From assembly GCA_029880325.1 (NCBI GenBank), contig JAOUOP010000006.1, positions 1-64,000 on the forward strand: a stretch of 64,000 nt of DNA. Reading direction: 5' to 3'. The notes below the pieces were generated by a model that was not told the DNA's origin, did no database searches, and was given only the letters and a program-made list of their open reading frames with translations. Position numbers and translations under genes: made by a program. Of the stretch, positions 44,894-53,255 are shown piece after piece. The stretch comes from Myxococcales bacterium (lineage in GTDB: Bacteria; Myxococcota_A; Polyangia; Polyangiales; JAFGIB01). Positions within the stretch are counted from its first letter, which is position 1; the number at the start of each line of letters is the position of its first letter.

Positions 44894-44907
44894 GATGTGC
44901 TCGGCGG
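44878..44907. repeat. 30-bp perfect palindrome
   Basis: The right end of element A and a further partial copy (44892-44907) meet head to head at CTAG, giving a perfect 15+15 bp palindrome. It ends just before the minus-strand stop codon at 44909-44911. A cruciform or bidirectional terminator is possible. Confidence 0.8.
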
Positions 44908-44908
44908 C

Positions 44909-45916
44909 TCAGGGCGCGAAGGTGACCAGCAGGTCGAAGCGGCCGCCGACCGGCGCCTGCCGGAAGTGCTGGCGGAACTCGCCGCTGCGGTCGGCGTAAC
45001 CGAAGCGGTCGCGAATCACCGGCACGAACAGGCCTATGCTGTAGCTCAGACCCACGGTGTCGCCGGCCTGGAAGCGAAAACGCGCGTAGGCTTCGAAGGC
45101 GAAGAGCGCGCGCGTGGGGTCGTCGGCCGCCACCACGAAGTTGCCCGAATCGCTGGTGATGGCGCCGACAATCGGGCCCGCGCACAGCGAAAGCTGACCG
45201 GTGGCCACGCCACCATTGGCGGGGCACAGGGCCGCGCTCAGCTGGATCACCTGGTAGTCGACGTGGGCGTTCGAGTCAGGACCGAAGACCAGGATCAGCG
45301 AACTCAGTCCGTAGTCGACGTCACCCAGGTCAAGGGCCGCGCGATTGGCAAAGAAATAGCTGGCCGATAGCTCCAGAGGAATGAAGCCTGGCAGCTTGGT
45401 ACGCATGTAGAGCTGCAGCCCGGCGCCGAGCTTGGGCAGGTTCAGCACGCCCACGGCCAAGCCAGCGCCGAACTGAAAGCCAGGATCGCGCACGGGTGTG
45501 TCAAGGGCGGGCTCGTCGACAGGGAGCTGCTGCGGGACCGCTTCTGCAGCCGGGGCCGGCGCTTCTGCTTCTGCCGGCGCGGGAGCCGCTTCCGTCGGAA
45601 CGGGCTCTGGCGCCGCCTCGGCTGGCGCCGCCTCGGCTGGCGCCGTCTCGGCCGGCGCCGCCTCGGCTGGCGCCGTCTCGGCTGGCGCCGTCTCGGCTGG
45701 CGCCGTCTCGGCTGGCGCCGTCTCGGCTGGCGCCGTCTCGGCGTCTGCCGGGGCGGCCTCTGCCGTCTCGGCGTCTGCCGGAGCGGGAGCCGGTTGCGCG
45801 GCAACCCCGGGCGCCGCCGCCGCAGCTGGCGGCTGCCCGGACTTTGCTTCCTGGCCGTGGGCAACCGACGCCAGCACCAGCAGCAGCACCACGGCCATCA
45901 GGCTGCGTTCACTCAC
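44909..45916 (-). CDS. Predicted outer-membrane protein with PAETA repeats
   Basis: A 335-aa exported protein. From a GTG start a signal peptide (LMAVVLLLVLASVAHGQ) precedes a long Ala/Pro/Glu region made of the pentapeptide PAETA/PAEAA (about 60-110), then a beta-barrel-like domain (about 145-335: FGAGLAVGVLNLPKLGAGLQLYMRTKLPG, VGLSYSIGLFVPVIRDRFGYADR) ending in a beta strand LLVTFAP. The repeat region may cross the peptidoglycan or reach outward. The start overlaps the preceding lipoprotein stop by 8 bp. GAGGAGG (45923-45929) favours GTG over the in-frame ATG at 45922. Confidence 0.7.
   Translation of the reverse strand: MSERSLMAVVLLLVLASVAHGQEAKSGQPPAAAAAPGVAAQPAPAPADAETAEAAPADAETAPAETAPAETAPAETAPAETAPAEAAPAETAPAEAAPAEAAPEPVPTEAAPAPAEAEAPAPAAEAVPQQLPVDEPALDTPVRDPGFQFGAGLAVGVLNLPKLGAGLQLYMRTKLPGFIPLELSASYFFANRAALDLGDVDYGLSSLILVFGPDSNAHVDYQVIQLSAALCPANGGVATGQLSLCAGPIVGAITSDSGNFVVAADDPTRALFAFEAYARFRFQAGDTVGLSYSIGLFVPVIRDRFGYADRSGEFRQHFRQAPVGGRFDLLVTFAP
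45611..45741 (-). repeat. 15-bp tandem repeat encoding PAETA/PAEAA
   Basis: About 8.7 copies of a 15-bp unit (on the plus strand CGCCGTCTCGGCTGG with variants) inside the outer-membrane protein gene. Units differ at one or two bases. Tract length is a candidate for slippage between strains. Period and coding frame exclude a CRISPR. Confidence 0.9.
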
Positions 45917-46292
45917 CGGCATCCTCCTCAGCACCCGCGTCGTCGTCGGCGCCCGCGTCGTCGTCGGCCGAAGGCGGCAGCAGCACCCTCCCGCCGATGC
46001 AAACGGGGCCGCCGCAGCTTGCGGTCGTCACGAAAACCGGACACCCGCGTTCGTCGCGTCCGGGGTCGTTCTCGGCCGGGTCGCAGCTCAACGACCCATC
46101 GGCGGCGACGATCGCGCAGCTGGAACCGAATTCGGTGCCGGCGGGCGCCGACCCGCCGTCGGGCAGGGGCTGGACTTCAGCCAGCCCCGAGCGCGGGCTG
46201 GGGCAGAGCTGGGCGACTTCCACATCATCGCTGCAGCCGAACCCCAGGGCTGTCAGCACAACCGCCGCGAGCAGGCGTTGGGTCTTTGTCAT
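45909..46292 (-). CDS. Small lipoprotein of unknown function
   Basis: A 127-aa product starting MTKTQRLLAAVVL with lipobox LGFGC (Cys20). The mature part is Pro/Gly/Asp-rich with five Cys (QLCPSP, SSCAIV, LSCDPA, GCPVFV, SCGGPVCIGG) and a low-complexity DDDAGADDDAGAEEDAGE tail. No family was recognised. It overlaps the PAETA-protein gene by 8 bp, so the two form a coupled pair and may work together in the envelope. The frame extends 19 codons upstream to 46349, but only the later ATG fits the signal peptide. Confidence 0.65.
   Translation of the reverse strand: MTKTQRLLAAVVLTALGFGCSDDVEVAQLCPSPRSGLAEVQPLPDGGSAPAGTEFGSSCAIVAADGSLSCDPAENDPGRDERGCPVFVTTASCGGPVCIGGRVLLPPSADDDAGADDDAGAEEDAGE
45923..45929 (-). 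promoter_or_regulatory. RBS deciding the PAETA-protein start (GTG at 45916)
   Basis: GAGGAGG on the minus strand abuts an ATG but is 6 nt from the in-frame GTG at 45916, the usual spacing. It lies inside the end of the upstream lipoprotein gene, so translation is probably coupled. Confidence 0.55.
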
Positions 46293-46345
46293 GGCCAACC
46301 GACCGCTTTCATAGCGAAAAATCCCGCGCAACACCATGAGTTCAC

Positions 46346-48235
46346 TCACTCGGCCGCGTCCGGCCGTGCTTGGGGCCGCAGCAGTCGCCCACGCATCCAG
46401 CTGCCACCGTCGGGGTCGATGAGCACTTCGCCCACGTGGGCCGGATGGTCGATGCGCAGGTCGGCCCGGGCGCTAATGAAGGACTCGGGCTCGGGCAGCC
46501 GCATGCGCCCCAGCTCGGCTTCCACCGCCTCGGCGTCGAAGTCGAAGCTCTGCTCCAGCACGTGCGAAGGCCCCACGCGCGGACAGAAGGCCTCGTCGAG
46601 GGCCAAGACCTTGCGCACCTGCTGCCGCAGCTCGGGGTCGGCGTCATGCTCGGCGAGCCAGGCTTCGACGCAGCCGGCGATCACGCCGAAACTGCGCTCG
46701 AGCCGCGCCAGCATGGCCAGGTAGAGTTCGGCGCGGCGGGCATAGATGGCCATGCGGTCACCCGCATCGAGGTCGTCGACCACGTCGAGCAAGTCCTCGA
46801 CCAGGGCCCTGAGCACCGACCGCAGGAGCGCCGAGACCGGCACCCGGCCGTCCAACGACAGCAGGCGCGCCGTGCGCGGCATCACATGGCCGCGGATGAG
46901 CAGGATGTGGGCGCTGATCAAGAAGTAGCCCTCCATGCCCTCGTCGCGGCTGAAGGTGTGGCAGCCGATCACGTACTCACCTTTGGCCTTGCCGTAGCCT
47001 GCCACGGGGATGGTCTCGATCGCGTACTCTTCACGGCGATCGTAGAACTCCGTGCCCGGCAGCAGCGTGTATCCAAAGATATTGATGTTGGGGAAGACGG
47101 ACTCGAGGCGATCCAGGTTCCGCTCGAACTCCGCCAGCGTATCGCCGGGCAACCCCCAGATCAGCTCGGTTGCGATGGGGATGCCCGCCTCGGCCATCTC
47201 CTGCGCGATGGGCTCATAGCGGTTGGAGCGCATGTTGCGGCGGTTGCTGAGCTTCAGCGCCAGCGGCGTCAGCGTCTGCAGCGCCAGGTTGTAGTGGGTC
47301 AGCAGACCGTTTTGCTCCAGCAGCATCACGATCTCGCGCACGCGCGAGTTATGGCTCTTGGACCAGCTGGTGGCCAGGGTGGAGGGCTGGCCCGTGCGCT
47401 TTCGCAGCTCCACCACCAGCCGCGCCTTGTCCAGGTCTTCGGGCAGCGCCCCGAAGTTGGAGTCGCTGAGCCAGATGTCCTTGATGCCGCCTGCCACCAG
47501 GCGCTCAAAATCGCTGCCAATGCGCTCGAGACCGTGCTGGTACATCTTGGTACCGATGGCGCCGGTGCCCCACTCGCAAAAAGCGCAGCGGAAGGGACAG
47601 CCACGGGTGGTCTCATACGCCACCGACTGGTACTTGGGGCGGCCCTCGGCGTCGCGTAGCTCCAGGGCGTCGAGGAAGCTCGGCAAGAGGTCCAGATCGG
47701 TGAAGCGCGGACGCTCGGCGGTCTGCACCGGCGCGCCGTCGGCGCCCAAGAAGGCCAGGCCGGCGACTGCGGCCAGCGCCCCAGGGCCACCGTCGTGGGA
47801 GGCGTCCAGCCACTCGCTGAAGGTGGCCTCGCCCTCGCCCAGCACCACCACGTCGATGGGCTCGACGCCGACGTAGTCGAAGGCCCGCTGCACGTGGGGG
47901 CCGCCGGCGATCAGCGTCAGGTCGGGGCAGCTCCTGCGCAGGTGGGCGGCGGCGGCCAAAAACTCGGCCGCGTTCCAGGTGTACATGCTCAGCCCGACCA
48001 CCGGGGAGAGCCCGCGCAACCGGGCCTGCTCGGCGCGCAGGCGGTGCTCGTTGTCCCAAGCGCCCGTCAGCCAGCGCCCCACGTCCTCGGCTGCCCGGAA
48101 GTGAACCAGCTCGATGTCGGTCGCGTCCGCGCTGCGGCCGTGGACCTGGAAATAGGCCTTGAGCCCCGCCGTGGTCGTTGGCGGCGCAAGAAATTGGTCG
48201 CTATCGAGGCTCAAAAGCCAGACGGGGCGCTTCAC
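46346..48235 (-). CDS. B12-binding radical SAM protein
   Basis: A 629-aa enzyme of the class-B type. The cobalamin-binding Rossmann domain covers about 75-165 (VVGLSMYTWNAAEFLAAAAHLRR, LTLIAGGPHVQRAFDY, VVLGEGEATFSEWL), without the base-off DxHxxG motif. Radical SAM follows at about 205-420 with cluster motif RGCPFRCAFCEWG (Cys213, 217, 220) and the GGIKDIWLSDSNFG segment. The C-terminal 200 residues are helical. Relatives methylate unreactive carbon or phosphorus, or rearrange skeletons, often in natural-product pathways; the substrate is unknown. It starts at GTG and is divergent from the kinase fusion. Confidence 0.9.
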   Translation of the reverse strand: MKRPVWLLSLDSDQFLAPPTTTAGLKAYFQVHGRSADATDIELVHFRAAEDVGRWLTGAWDNEHRLRAEQARLRGLSPVVGLSMYTWNAAEFLAAAAHLRRSCPDLTLIAGGPHVQRAFDYVGVEPIDVVVLGEGEATFSEWLDASHDGGPGALAAVAGLAFLGADGAPVQTAERPRFTDLDLLPSFLDALELRDAEGRPKYQSVAYETTRGCPFRCAFCEWGTGAIGTKMYQHGLERIGSDFERLVAGGIKDIWLSDSNFGALPEDLDKARLVVELRKRTGQPSTLATSWSKSHNSRVREIVMLLEQNGLLTHYNLALQTLTPLALKLSNRRNMRSNRYEPIAQEMAEAGIPIATELIWGLPGDTLAEFERNLDRLESVFPNINIFGYTLLPGTEFYDRREEYAIETIPVAGYGKAKGEYVIGCHTFSRDEGMEGYFLISAHILLIRGHVMPRTARLLSLDGRVPVSALLRSVLRALVEDLLDVVDDLDAGDRMAIYARRAELYLAMLARLERSFGVIAGCVEAWLAEHDADPELRQQVRKVLALDEAFCPRVGPSHVLEQSFDFDAEAVEAELGRMRLPEPESFISARADLRIDHPAHVGEVLIDPDGGSWMRGRLLRPQARPDAAE

Positions 48236-48348
48236 CGCGACCGCATAGCACGGCCCGCCCTGGTGAACAAATGCGCCCGTTCGGCGGCCGCCGAGCGGCT
48301 CCCGAACTGCCGACTGCAGCCCGTTTCGCGCTACCCTGCGGCCGCCTG

Positions 48349-50196
48349 ATGCCCAGCACCTACGACTTTTTGAGGGAAGTCGAGCTCTTCCGCGGACTCG
48401 ACGACGACGTCTTCGACCACATGTGCGAGCTGGGCGAAATGCGCTCGCTGGCGCCGGGCGAGATGCTGTTTCGGGAGGGCGACGAGGGCGATGGGGCCTA
48501 CGTGATCGCCGAGGGCGAGCTGGAGCTGGTCAAGGAATCCGGCGGCCGCCAAGTGCTGCTCGCCGTCCGGCGCCGGGGGGAAATCATCGGCGAGATGTCG
48601 TTGCTCGAAGAGGCCCCACGCATGGCCAGCGGCCGCGCCGTGGGCGAGCTGCGCGTCTTCGCACTGCGCAAAGAGCCGTTTTTCGAGCTGATCGAGAAAA
48701 ACCCCAACGCCGCCCGCGTGATGTTCTTCATGGTGCTCGAGCGCTGGCGCGGTACCACCACGATGCTGCGCCAGAGCGAGAAGATGGCCCAGCTCGGCAC
48801 GCTCACCGCCGGCGTAGCCCACGAGCTCAACAATCCCGCCGCCGCCGTACAGCGTGGGGCCTCGCTTTTGGGCCCCGCGATCACGGCGCTTTCGTCCGCC
48901 ACCGAGCAACTGGCCACAGCGGCAGTCCCCGACGGAGCGCGCCAGCAGCTTCACGCGCTGGGCCAGGCCATCGCCGAACGCGGCGGTATCGGGACCGAGC
49001 TCGACGCCCTGGCGCGCAGCGACGCCGAGGTCGAGCTCGAAGACTGGCTGCAAGCCCACAACGCGCCCGCGCCCTGGGAGCTTGCGCCGGGCCTGGTCGA
49101 AGCCGGCATCGACAGCGCCACCCTCGATGCCCTGGGCGGCGACTTGCCGGCGCCAGCGCTGGCGGCCGCGGTGCGTTGGCTCTCCAGCCGGCAGCAGGTC
49201 GAAACGCTGCGCGCCGAACTCTCCCAGGGCGCCCAACGCATCTCGGAGATCGTCAAGGCGATGAAGTCCTACGCCTACCTGGACCAGGCTCCGGTACAGG
49301 AGGTAGACCTACACGAGGGCCTCGACAACACCCTGCTGATCCTGCGCAGCAAGCTCAAGAAGGGCATCGAGGTCCGCAGGCACTACGCCAGCGACCTGCC
49401 GCGCATCGAGGCCTACGGCTCCGAGCTCAACCAGGTCTTCACCAACCTCATCGACAACGCCGCCGACGCCCTCGGCGACAGCGGCACCATCACGCTTCGA
49501 ACCCTTCGGGACGGCCCCTTCGCGGTGGTGGAAGTCGAAGACGACGGCCCGGGCATCCCCCCGGAGATCCAGGGACGTATCTTCGAGTCTTTTTTCACGA
49601 CCAAGCCGCCGGGCAAGGGCACGGGCCTGGGCCTCGACATCAGCTACCGCATCATTACCCAGCGCCATCGCGGAGACCTGACGGTCGCCTCGGTGCCGGG
49701 TCGCACCGTCTTTCGCGTACGGCTGCCCCTGCGCGTGCAGGCAGCGCACTCGGCGCCGGTGCCCGCACTCGAGCGCCCGCGCGATGACGAGCTGCGCACG
49801 ATCCTGGAGCGCACCCGCAGCGTGGCGGTGGTGGGCATCTCCGCCGATCCAAAACGCCCGGCCCATCAGATCCCGGCCGAGTTGCAGCAGCGCGGCTTTC
49901 GCATCATCGCCGTCAATCCCAAGCTCGACGAGGTGCTCGGCGAAAAGGCGGTCTCGCGCCTGGCCGACGCCGGCGCGGGCGTCGACGCGGTGCTGGTCTT
50001 TCGCCAGGCCGAGGCGCTGCCGGAGATCGTGGAGGACGCCATCGCCGCTGGCGTCACCACCGTCTGGAGCCAGCTGGGCATCGTCCACCCCGGCGCCGCC
50101 GAGCGCGCCCGGGCCGCTGGACTGCAGGTGGTGATGGACGCCTGCATGGGCACGGCCGCGCGGCGGCTGAACATTCGGCACGACGCCGAGCCGTGA
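48349..50196 (+). CDS. cNMP-binding / histidine kinase / CoA-binding fusion
   Basis: A 615-aa cytoplasmic protein. Residues 10-130 form a cyclic-nucleotide-binding domain ([41 protein letters not shown]). The kinase has H-box [11 protein letters not shown] (His158), an unusual 130-residue helical insertion, then [10 protein letters not shown] (N-box), DDGPGIP and GKGTGLGLD (about 366-432). Residues 488-607 are a YccU-like CoA-binding Rossmann domain ([47 protein letters not shown]). Three sensory and catalytic modules are thus fused. No response regulator is near. Signal and target are unknown. Confidence 0.87.
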   Translation: MPSTYDFLREVELFRGLDDDVFDHMCELGEMRSLAPGEMLFREGDEGDGAYVIAEGELELVKESGGRQVLLAVRRRGEIIGEMSLLEEAPRMASGRAVGELRVFALRKEPFFELIEKNPNAARVMFFMVLERWRGTTTMLRQSEKMAQLGTLTAGVAHELNNPAAAVQRGASLLGPAITALSSATEQLATAAVPDGARQQLHALGQAIAERGGIGTELDALARSDAEVELEDWLQAHNAPAPWELAPGLVEAGIDSATLDALGGDLPAPALAAAVRWLSSRQQVETLRAELSQGAQRISEIVKAMKSYAYLDQAPVQEVDLHEGLDNTLLILRSKLKKGIEVRRHYASDLPRIEAYGSELNQVFTNLIDNAADALGDSGTITLRTLRDGPFAVVEVEDDGPGIPPEIQGRIFESFFTTKPPGKGTGLGLDISYRIITQRHRGDLTVASVPGRTVFRVRLPLRVQAAHSAPVPALERPRDDELRTILERTRSVAVVGISADPKRPAHQIPAELQQRGFRIIAVNPKLDEVLGEKAVSRLADAGAGVDAVLVFRQAEALPEIVEDAIAAGVTTVWSQLGIVHPGAAERARAAGLQVVMDACMGTAARRLNIRHDAEP

Positions 50197-50294
50197 AGCA
50201 GCGTTGACAGCGACGGGCCGGCGCCTATGTCACAACCCCTTGCGGCGCGCGCGATGGGCTTGACCTCTGGCGGCCGCGGCGGGATGAAGTGGTC

Positions 50295-50774
50295 ATGGAA
50301 GAAAACGTCGGCTCCTATATGAAGCGTGAAATGGTGACGGTGCGGTCCGATGACAGCATCGTGGAACTCGAGCGCGCGCTGGCCCATCACCGCATCAGCG
50401 GCGTCCCGGTCGTCGACGATGGCGCGCTGGTGGGCGTGGTCTCCCGCGGGGACCTGGTGCGCCAGCTGGCGGTCGAAGAGGCCCTGGCCGAGATCGCCAC
50501 CGACTACTACCGCGACCCGGGGCTGCCCATGGGCGAGGACGCCGAGCTGGGCGCCATCAGCGGCGAGCAGCTGCACTCGAAGAAGGTCGCCGATCTGATG
50601 ACCACACGCCTCATCACCGTCGAAAGCAGCGCGCCCATGGCCGACGCGTCGCGCCTGATGCTGGAGCACGGCATCCATCGGGTGCCGGTGGTCGACGATG
50701 GCCGTCTCGTGGGCATCCTCAGCAGCCATGACGTGCTGCGCATGGTCGCCCAGACCGCAATAGCCACCGACTGA
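50295..50774 (+). CDS. CBS-pair protein
   Basis: A 159-aa soluble protein with two CBS domains (about 1-65 and 95-157): NVGSYMKREMVTV, ISGVPVVDDGALVGVVSRGDLV, VADLMTTRLITV, HRVPVVDDGRLVGILSSHDVL. A 35-residue helical insert with TDYYRDPG separates them. It is the third stand-alone CBS-pair gene in the window. A GTG at 50289 is an alternative start. Its stop is 13 bp before inverted-repeat element B. Sensing of adenine nucleotides or SAM is the family expectation; the partner is unknown. Confidence 0.9.
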   Translation: MEENVGSYMKREMVTVRSDDSIVELERALAHHRISGVPVVDDGALVGVVSRGDLVRQLAVEEALAEIATDYYRDPGLPMGEDAELGAISGEQLHSKKVADLMTTRLITVESSAPMADASRLMLEHGIHRVPVVDDGRLVGILSSHDVLRMVAQTAIATD

Positions 50775-50787
50775 ACCGAAACGCACC

Positions 50788-50964
50788 AGTCACCTGTGTC
50801 GGTAGTTCTGCGCAAAACTCGGCGAGCAATCGGCGGCCCTCGGCGTGGCGAATCGACAAAGGACATTCAGAGTATATTCGAGGAGATAGCCCGAAGGGCG
50901 ATCGACGCGGCGAGGGCCGGCGAGGGCCGGCGAGCTTTGCGCAGAACTACTGACACAGGTGACT
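50788..50964 (+). mobile_element. Small inverted-repeat element B (177 bp), MITE-like
   Basis: The left end begins AGTCACCTGTGTCGGTAG and reads on with TTCTGCGCAAA. The right end is its reverse complement with one mismatch over 29 bp, and the match continues imperfectly to about 34 bp. The interior (about 110 bp) has an AT-richer patch AGTATATTC and a duplicated CGAGGGCCGG. No open frame is present. It ends 7 bp before the glutamate dehydrogenase start, so it must carry that gene's promoter or leader unless it disrupts it. A 23-bp relic end is at 13219. Confidence 0.7.
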
Positions 50965-50971
50965 AGTCCCC

Positions 50972-52342
50972 ATGGTCGAAAAGCCCACCCCGAGCGCCGA
51001 GGAAGACCTCAACCCGCTGCACGTGGCGCAGCGCCAGCTCGACCGGGCTCGCCCCTACATGCCGCAGCTGCACACCGGCATGATCGCCTATCTGCGCCAC
51101 CCCAATCGCGTGGTCACCGTCTCCTTTCCGATCGAGACCGTGGACGGCGACGTCCAGACCTTCACCGGCCATCGCGTGTTGCACAATCACGCGCGCGGGC
51201 CCGGCAAGGGCGGCATCCGCTATCACCCGGAGTTAGACGTGGACGAGGTGGCCGCACTGGCTTCGTGGATGACCTGGAAGGCGGCCCTGGTCGACGTGCC
51301 CTTCGGCGGCGCCAAGGGCGGCGTGCGCTGCGATCCCAAGCAGCTCAGCCAGGTCGATCTGCGGCGCATCACCCGGCGTTACATCGCCGAGCTCGGCGAC
51401 AGCATCGGTCCCCACACCGACATCCCCGCCCCCGACGTCAACACCAACGCCCAGACCATGGCCTGGATCTACGACACCTACAGCGCGCTGCACCCCGGGG
51501 AAAACAACCTCGGCGTGGTCACGGGCAAGCCGCTGGACCTGGGCGGCTCGGCCGGGCGGCGCGAGTCCACCGCCCGCGGCTGTCTCTACGTGACCGAGCG
51601 CGCCGTCGAGCGCGGGGTCATCCCGCGGCTGACCACGCTCGAGGGCGCCACCGTGGCGATCCAGGGCTTCGGCAACGTCGGCGCCATCGCCGCCCAGCTC
51701 TTCGCCGAGGCGGGTGCCACCATCGTGGCCGTCAGCGATAGCCAGGGCGGCATCTACGAACAGAAGGGCCTAGACCTGGAAACCGTGCGCGCCCACAAGG
51801 CCGAGTGCGGCTCGGTGGTGGGCGTGGCCGGCACGCGCACCGTCACGAGCAGCGAAGTGCTGACCCTGCCCTGTGACATCCTGATCCCCGCGGCCCTGCA
51901 CAACCAGATCTGCAGCCACAACGCCCCCGAGATCAAGGCCAAGCTGATCGTCGAGGGCGCCAACGGCCCCACCACCCCCGAAGCCGACCTGATCCTCGAC
52001 GCCCTGGGCAAGACCGTGATCCCCGACATCCTGGCCAACGCCGGAGGAGTCACCGTGAGTTACTTCGAGTGGGTCCAAAACAACCAGAACCAGCAGTGGG
52101 ACGAAGAAGACGTCAACCGGGCCCTACGGCGCAAGATGCACCGGGCCTTCGATGTCATCTGTGACAAGCGCCGGGAGGTCAACTCACAGCTCGCGGACTA
52201 CCAGCGAAACCTCGACGAGCTACGCACCGTGCGCGCACTGCCCGAGGGCACCCTCGGCCCCATCGATCTGCGCACCGCGGCCTACATCGTCGCCGTCAGC
52301 CGCGTCGCCCAGGTCACCCTCGAGCGCGGCATCTGGCCGTAG
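50972..52342 (+). CDS. gdhA: Glu/Leu/Phe/Val-family dehydrogenase (glutamate dehydrogenase)
   Basis: A 456-aa enzyme that interconverts glutamate and 2-oxoglutarate with NAD(P). The conserved lysines appear in GPGKGGIRYHP (Lys79), TWKAAL (Lys103) and PFGGAKGGV (Lys115); Asp155 is in PAPDVNT. The Rossmann fold has GFGNVGAIAAQLF near 230. Length and order fit the hexameric class. The N-tail is charged. It starts at ATG just 7 bp after element B, with AGGTGA as the only Shine-Dalgarno-like sequence, located inside the repeat. Substrate could also be another amino acid of the family. Confidence 0.93.
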   Translation: MVEKPTPSAEEDLNPLHVAQRQLDRARPYMPQLHTGMIAYLRHPNRVVTVSFPIETVDGDVQTFTGHRVLHNHARGPGKGGIRYHPELDVDEVAALASWMTWKAALVDVPFGGAKGGVRCDPKQLSQVDLRRITRRYIAELGDSIGPHTDIPAPDVNTNAQTMAWIYDTYSALHPGENNLGVVTGKPLDLGGSAGRRESTARGCLYVTERAVERGVIPRLTTLEGATVAIQGFGNVGAIAAQLFAEAGATIVAVSDSQGGIYEQKGLDLETVRAHKAECGSVVGVAGTRTVTSSEVLTLPCDILIPAALHNQICSHNAPEIKAKLIVEGANGPTTPEADLILDALGKTVIPDILANAGGVTVSYFEWVQNNQNQQWDEEDVNRALRRKMHRAFDVICDKRREVNSQLADYQRNLDELRTVRALPEGTLGPIDLRTAAYIVAVSRVAQVTLERGIWP

Positions 52343-52356
52343 GCGCAAACAAAAAC

Positions 52357-53136
52357 TCAGAGTTTTCCGGCGAGAGCCGCCAGGCGCAGCTTCCAGACAG
52401 CTGTGATCGCCTCGGCGAAGATGCGGCGATCCATCTTGCTTTGGCCCACGCGGCGATCGACGAAGAGGATCGGCACCTCGACGACCTTGAGCCCCTTGCG
52501 CAGCGCGCGGTAGGTCATCTCGATCTGAAACGAATAGCCGCTGGAACGCACGGCCGCCAGGTCGATTTGCTCGAGCGCGTGGCGGGTAAACCCCTTGTAG
52601 CCGGTGGTCAGGTCGCGAATGTGCACGCCCAGAATGTGGCGCGAGTAAAACGAGCCGCCCTTGGACAGAACATGCCGCCCCGGCCCCCAGCCCTCGACGC
52701 CGCCGCCGGGAATGTTGCGCGAACCGGCCACCACGTCGGCGCCCTCGGCGAAGGCGCGGAAAAAGAGCGGCAGGTGGCGCGGGTCGTGGGAGAGGTCGGT
52801 GTCCATCTCCAGGAAATAGTCGTAGCCCTCGCCCAGACCGCGGGTGAAGGCATCGACGTAGGCGGTGCCCAGGCCCAGCTTGGCCGGCCGATGCATCACG
52901 CGCAGGTTGGGCGTGGTGCGGCTGAGGTCTTCGGCGAGTTCGCCGGTGCCGTCGGGCGAGTTGTCGTCGACCACGAGGATGTGGGCAGCGGGCGCGACCT
53001 CCCGTACCGCCGTGACGAAGAGCGGGAGGTTGTCGGCCTCGTTGTAGGTCGGCGTCACGATCAGGGCGCCGGCGCCGAGCCCGGCTTCGGCGGCGGGCGC
53101 GGGGCTTTGTGCGTTCGGTGTCGGATCCTCGGGCAT
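52357..53136 (-). CDS. Polyprenol-phosphate mannosyltransferase-like glycosyltransferase (GT2)
   Basis: A 259-aa enzyme of the DPM1/ppm family. It carries VTPTYNEADNLP, VVDDNSPDGTGELAEDL, the metal-binding DXD in EMDTDLSHDP and GGGVEGWGPGRHVLSKGGSFYSR, with DLTTGYKGFTR. It probably loads mannose or glucose onto a polyprenyl phosphate on the cytoplasmic face for lipoprotein or surface-glycan glycosylation. No C-terminal membrane part is present. The N-tail (1-25) is low-complexity. Its ATG lies near a divergent gene whose start is uncertain. Confidence 0.92.
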   Translation of the reverse strand: MPEDPTPNAQSPAPAAEAGLGAGALIVTPTYNEADNLPLFVTAVREVAPAAHILVVDDNSPDGTGELAEDLSRTTPNLRVMHRPAKLGLGTAYVDAFTRGLGEGYDYFLEMDTDLSHDPRHLPLFFRAFAEGADVVAGSRNIPGGGVEGWGPGRHVLSKGGSFYSRHILGVHIRDLTTGYKGFTRHALEQIDLAAVRSSGYSFQIEMTYRALRKGLKVVEVPILFVDRRVGQSKMDRRIFAEAITAVWKLRLAALAGKL

Positions 53137-53255
53137 CGATGACGCTCGCGAAAATGCGCGACAACCCTACCACTACCCGGTGCCCGCGCCAGCCCGAGAC
53201 GCGAGCGACAGGCGCCATTCGCGCGAACACGAGCGGTGCTTACCTGATCGCCAAC

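Noticed and set aside
45611..45741. Possible CRISPR array
   Set aside because: Units are 15 bp, contiguous without spacers and in frame in a coding gene.
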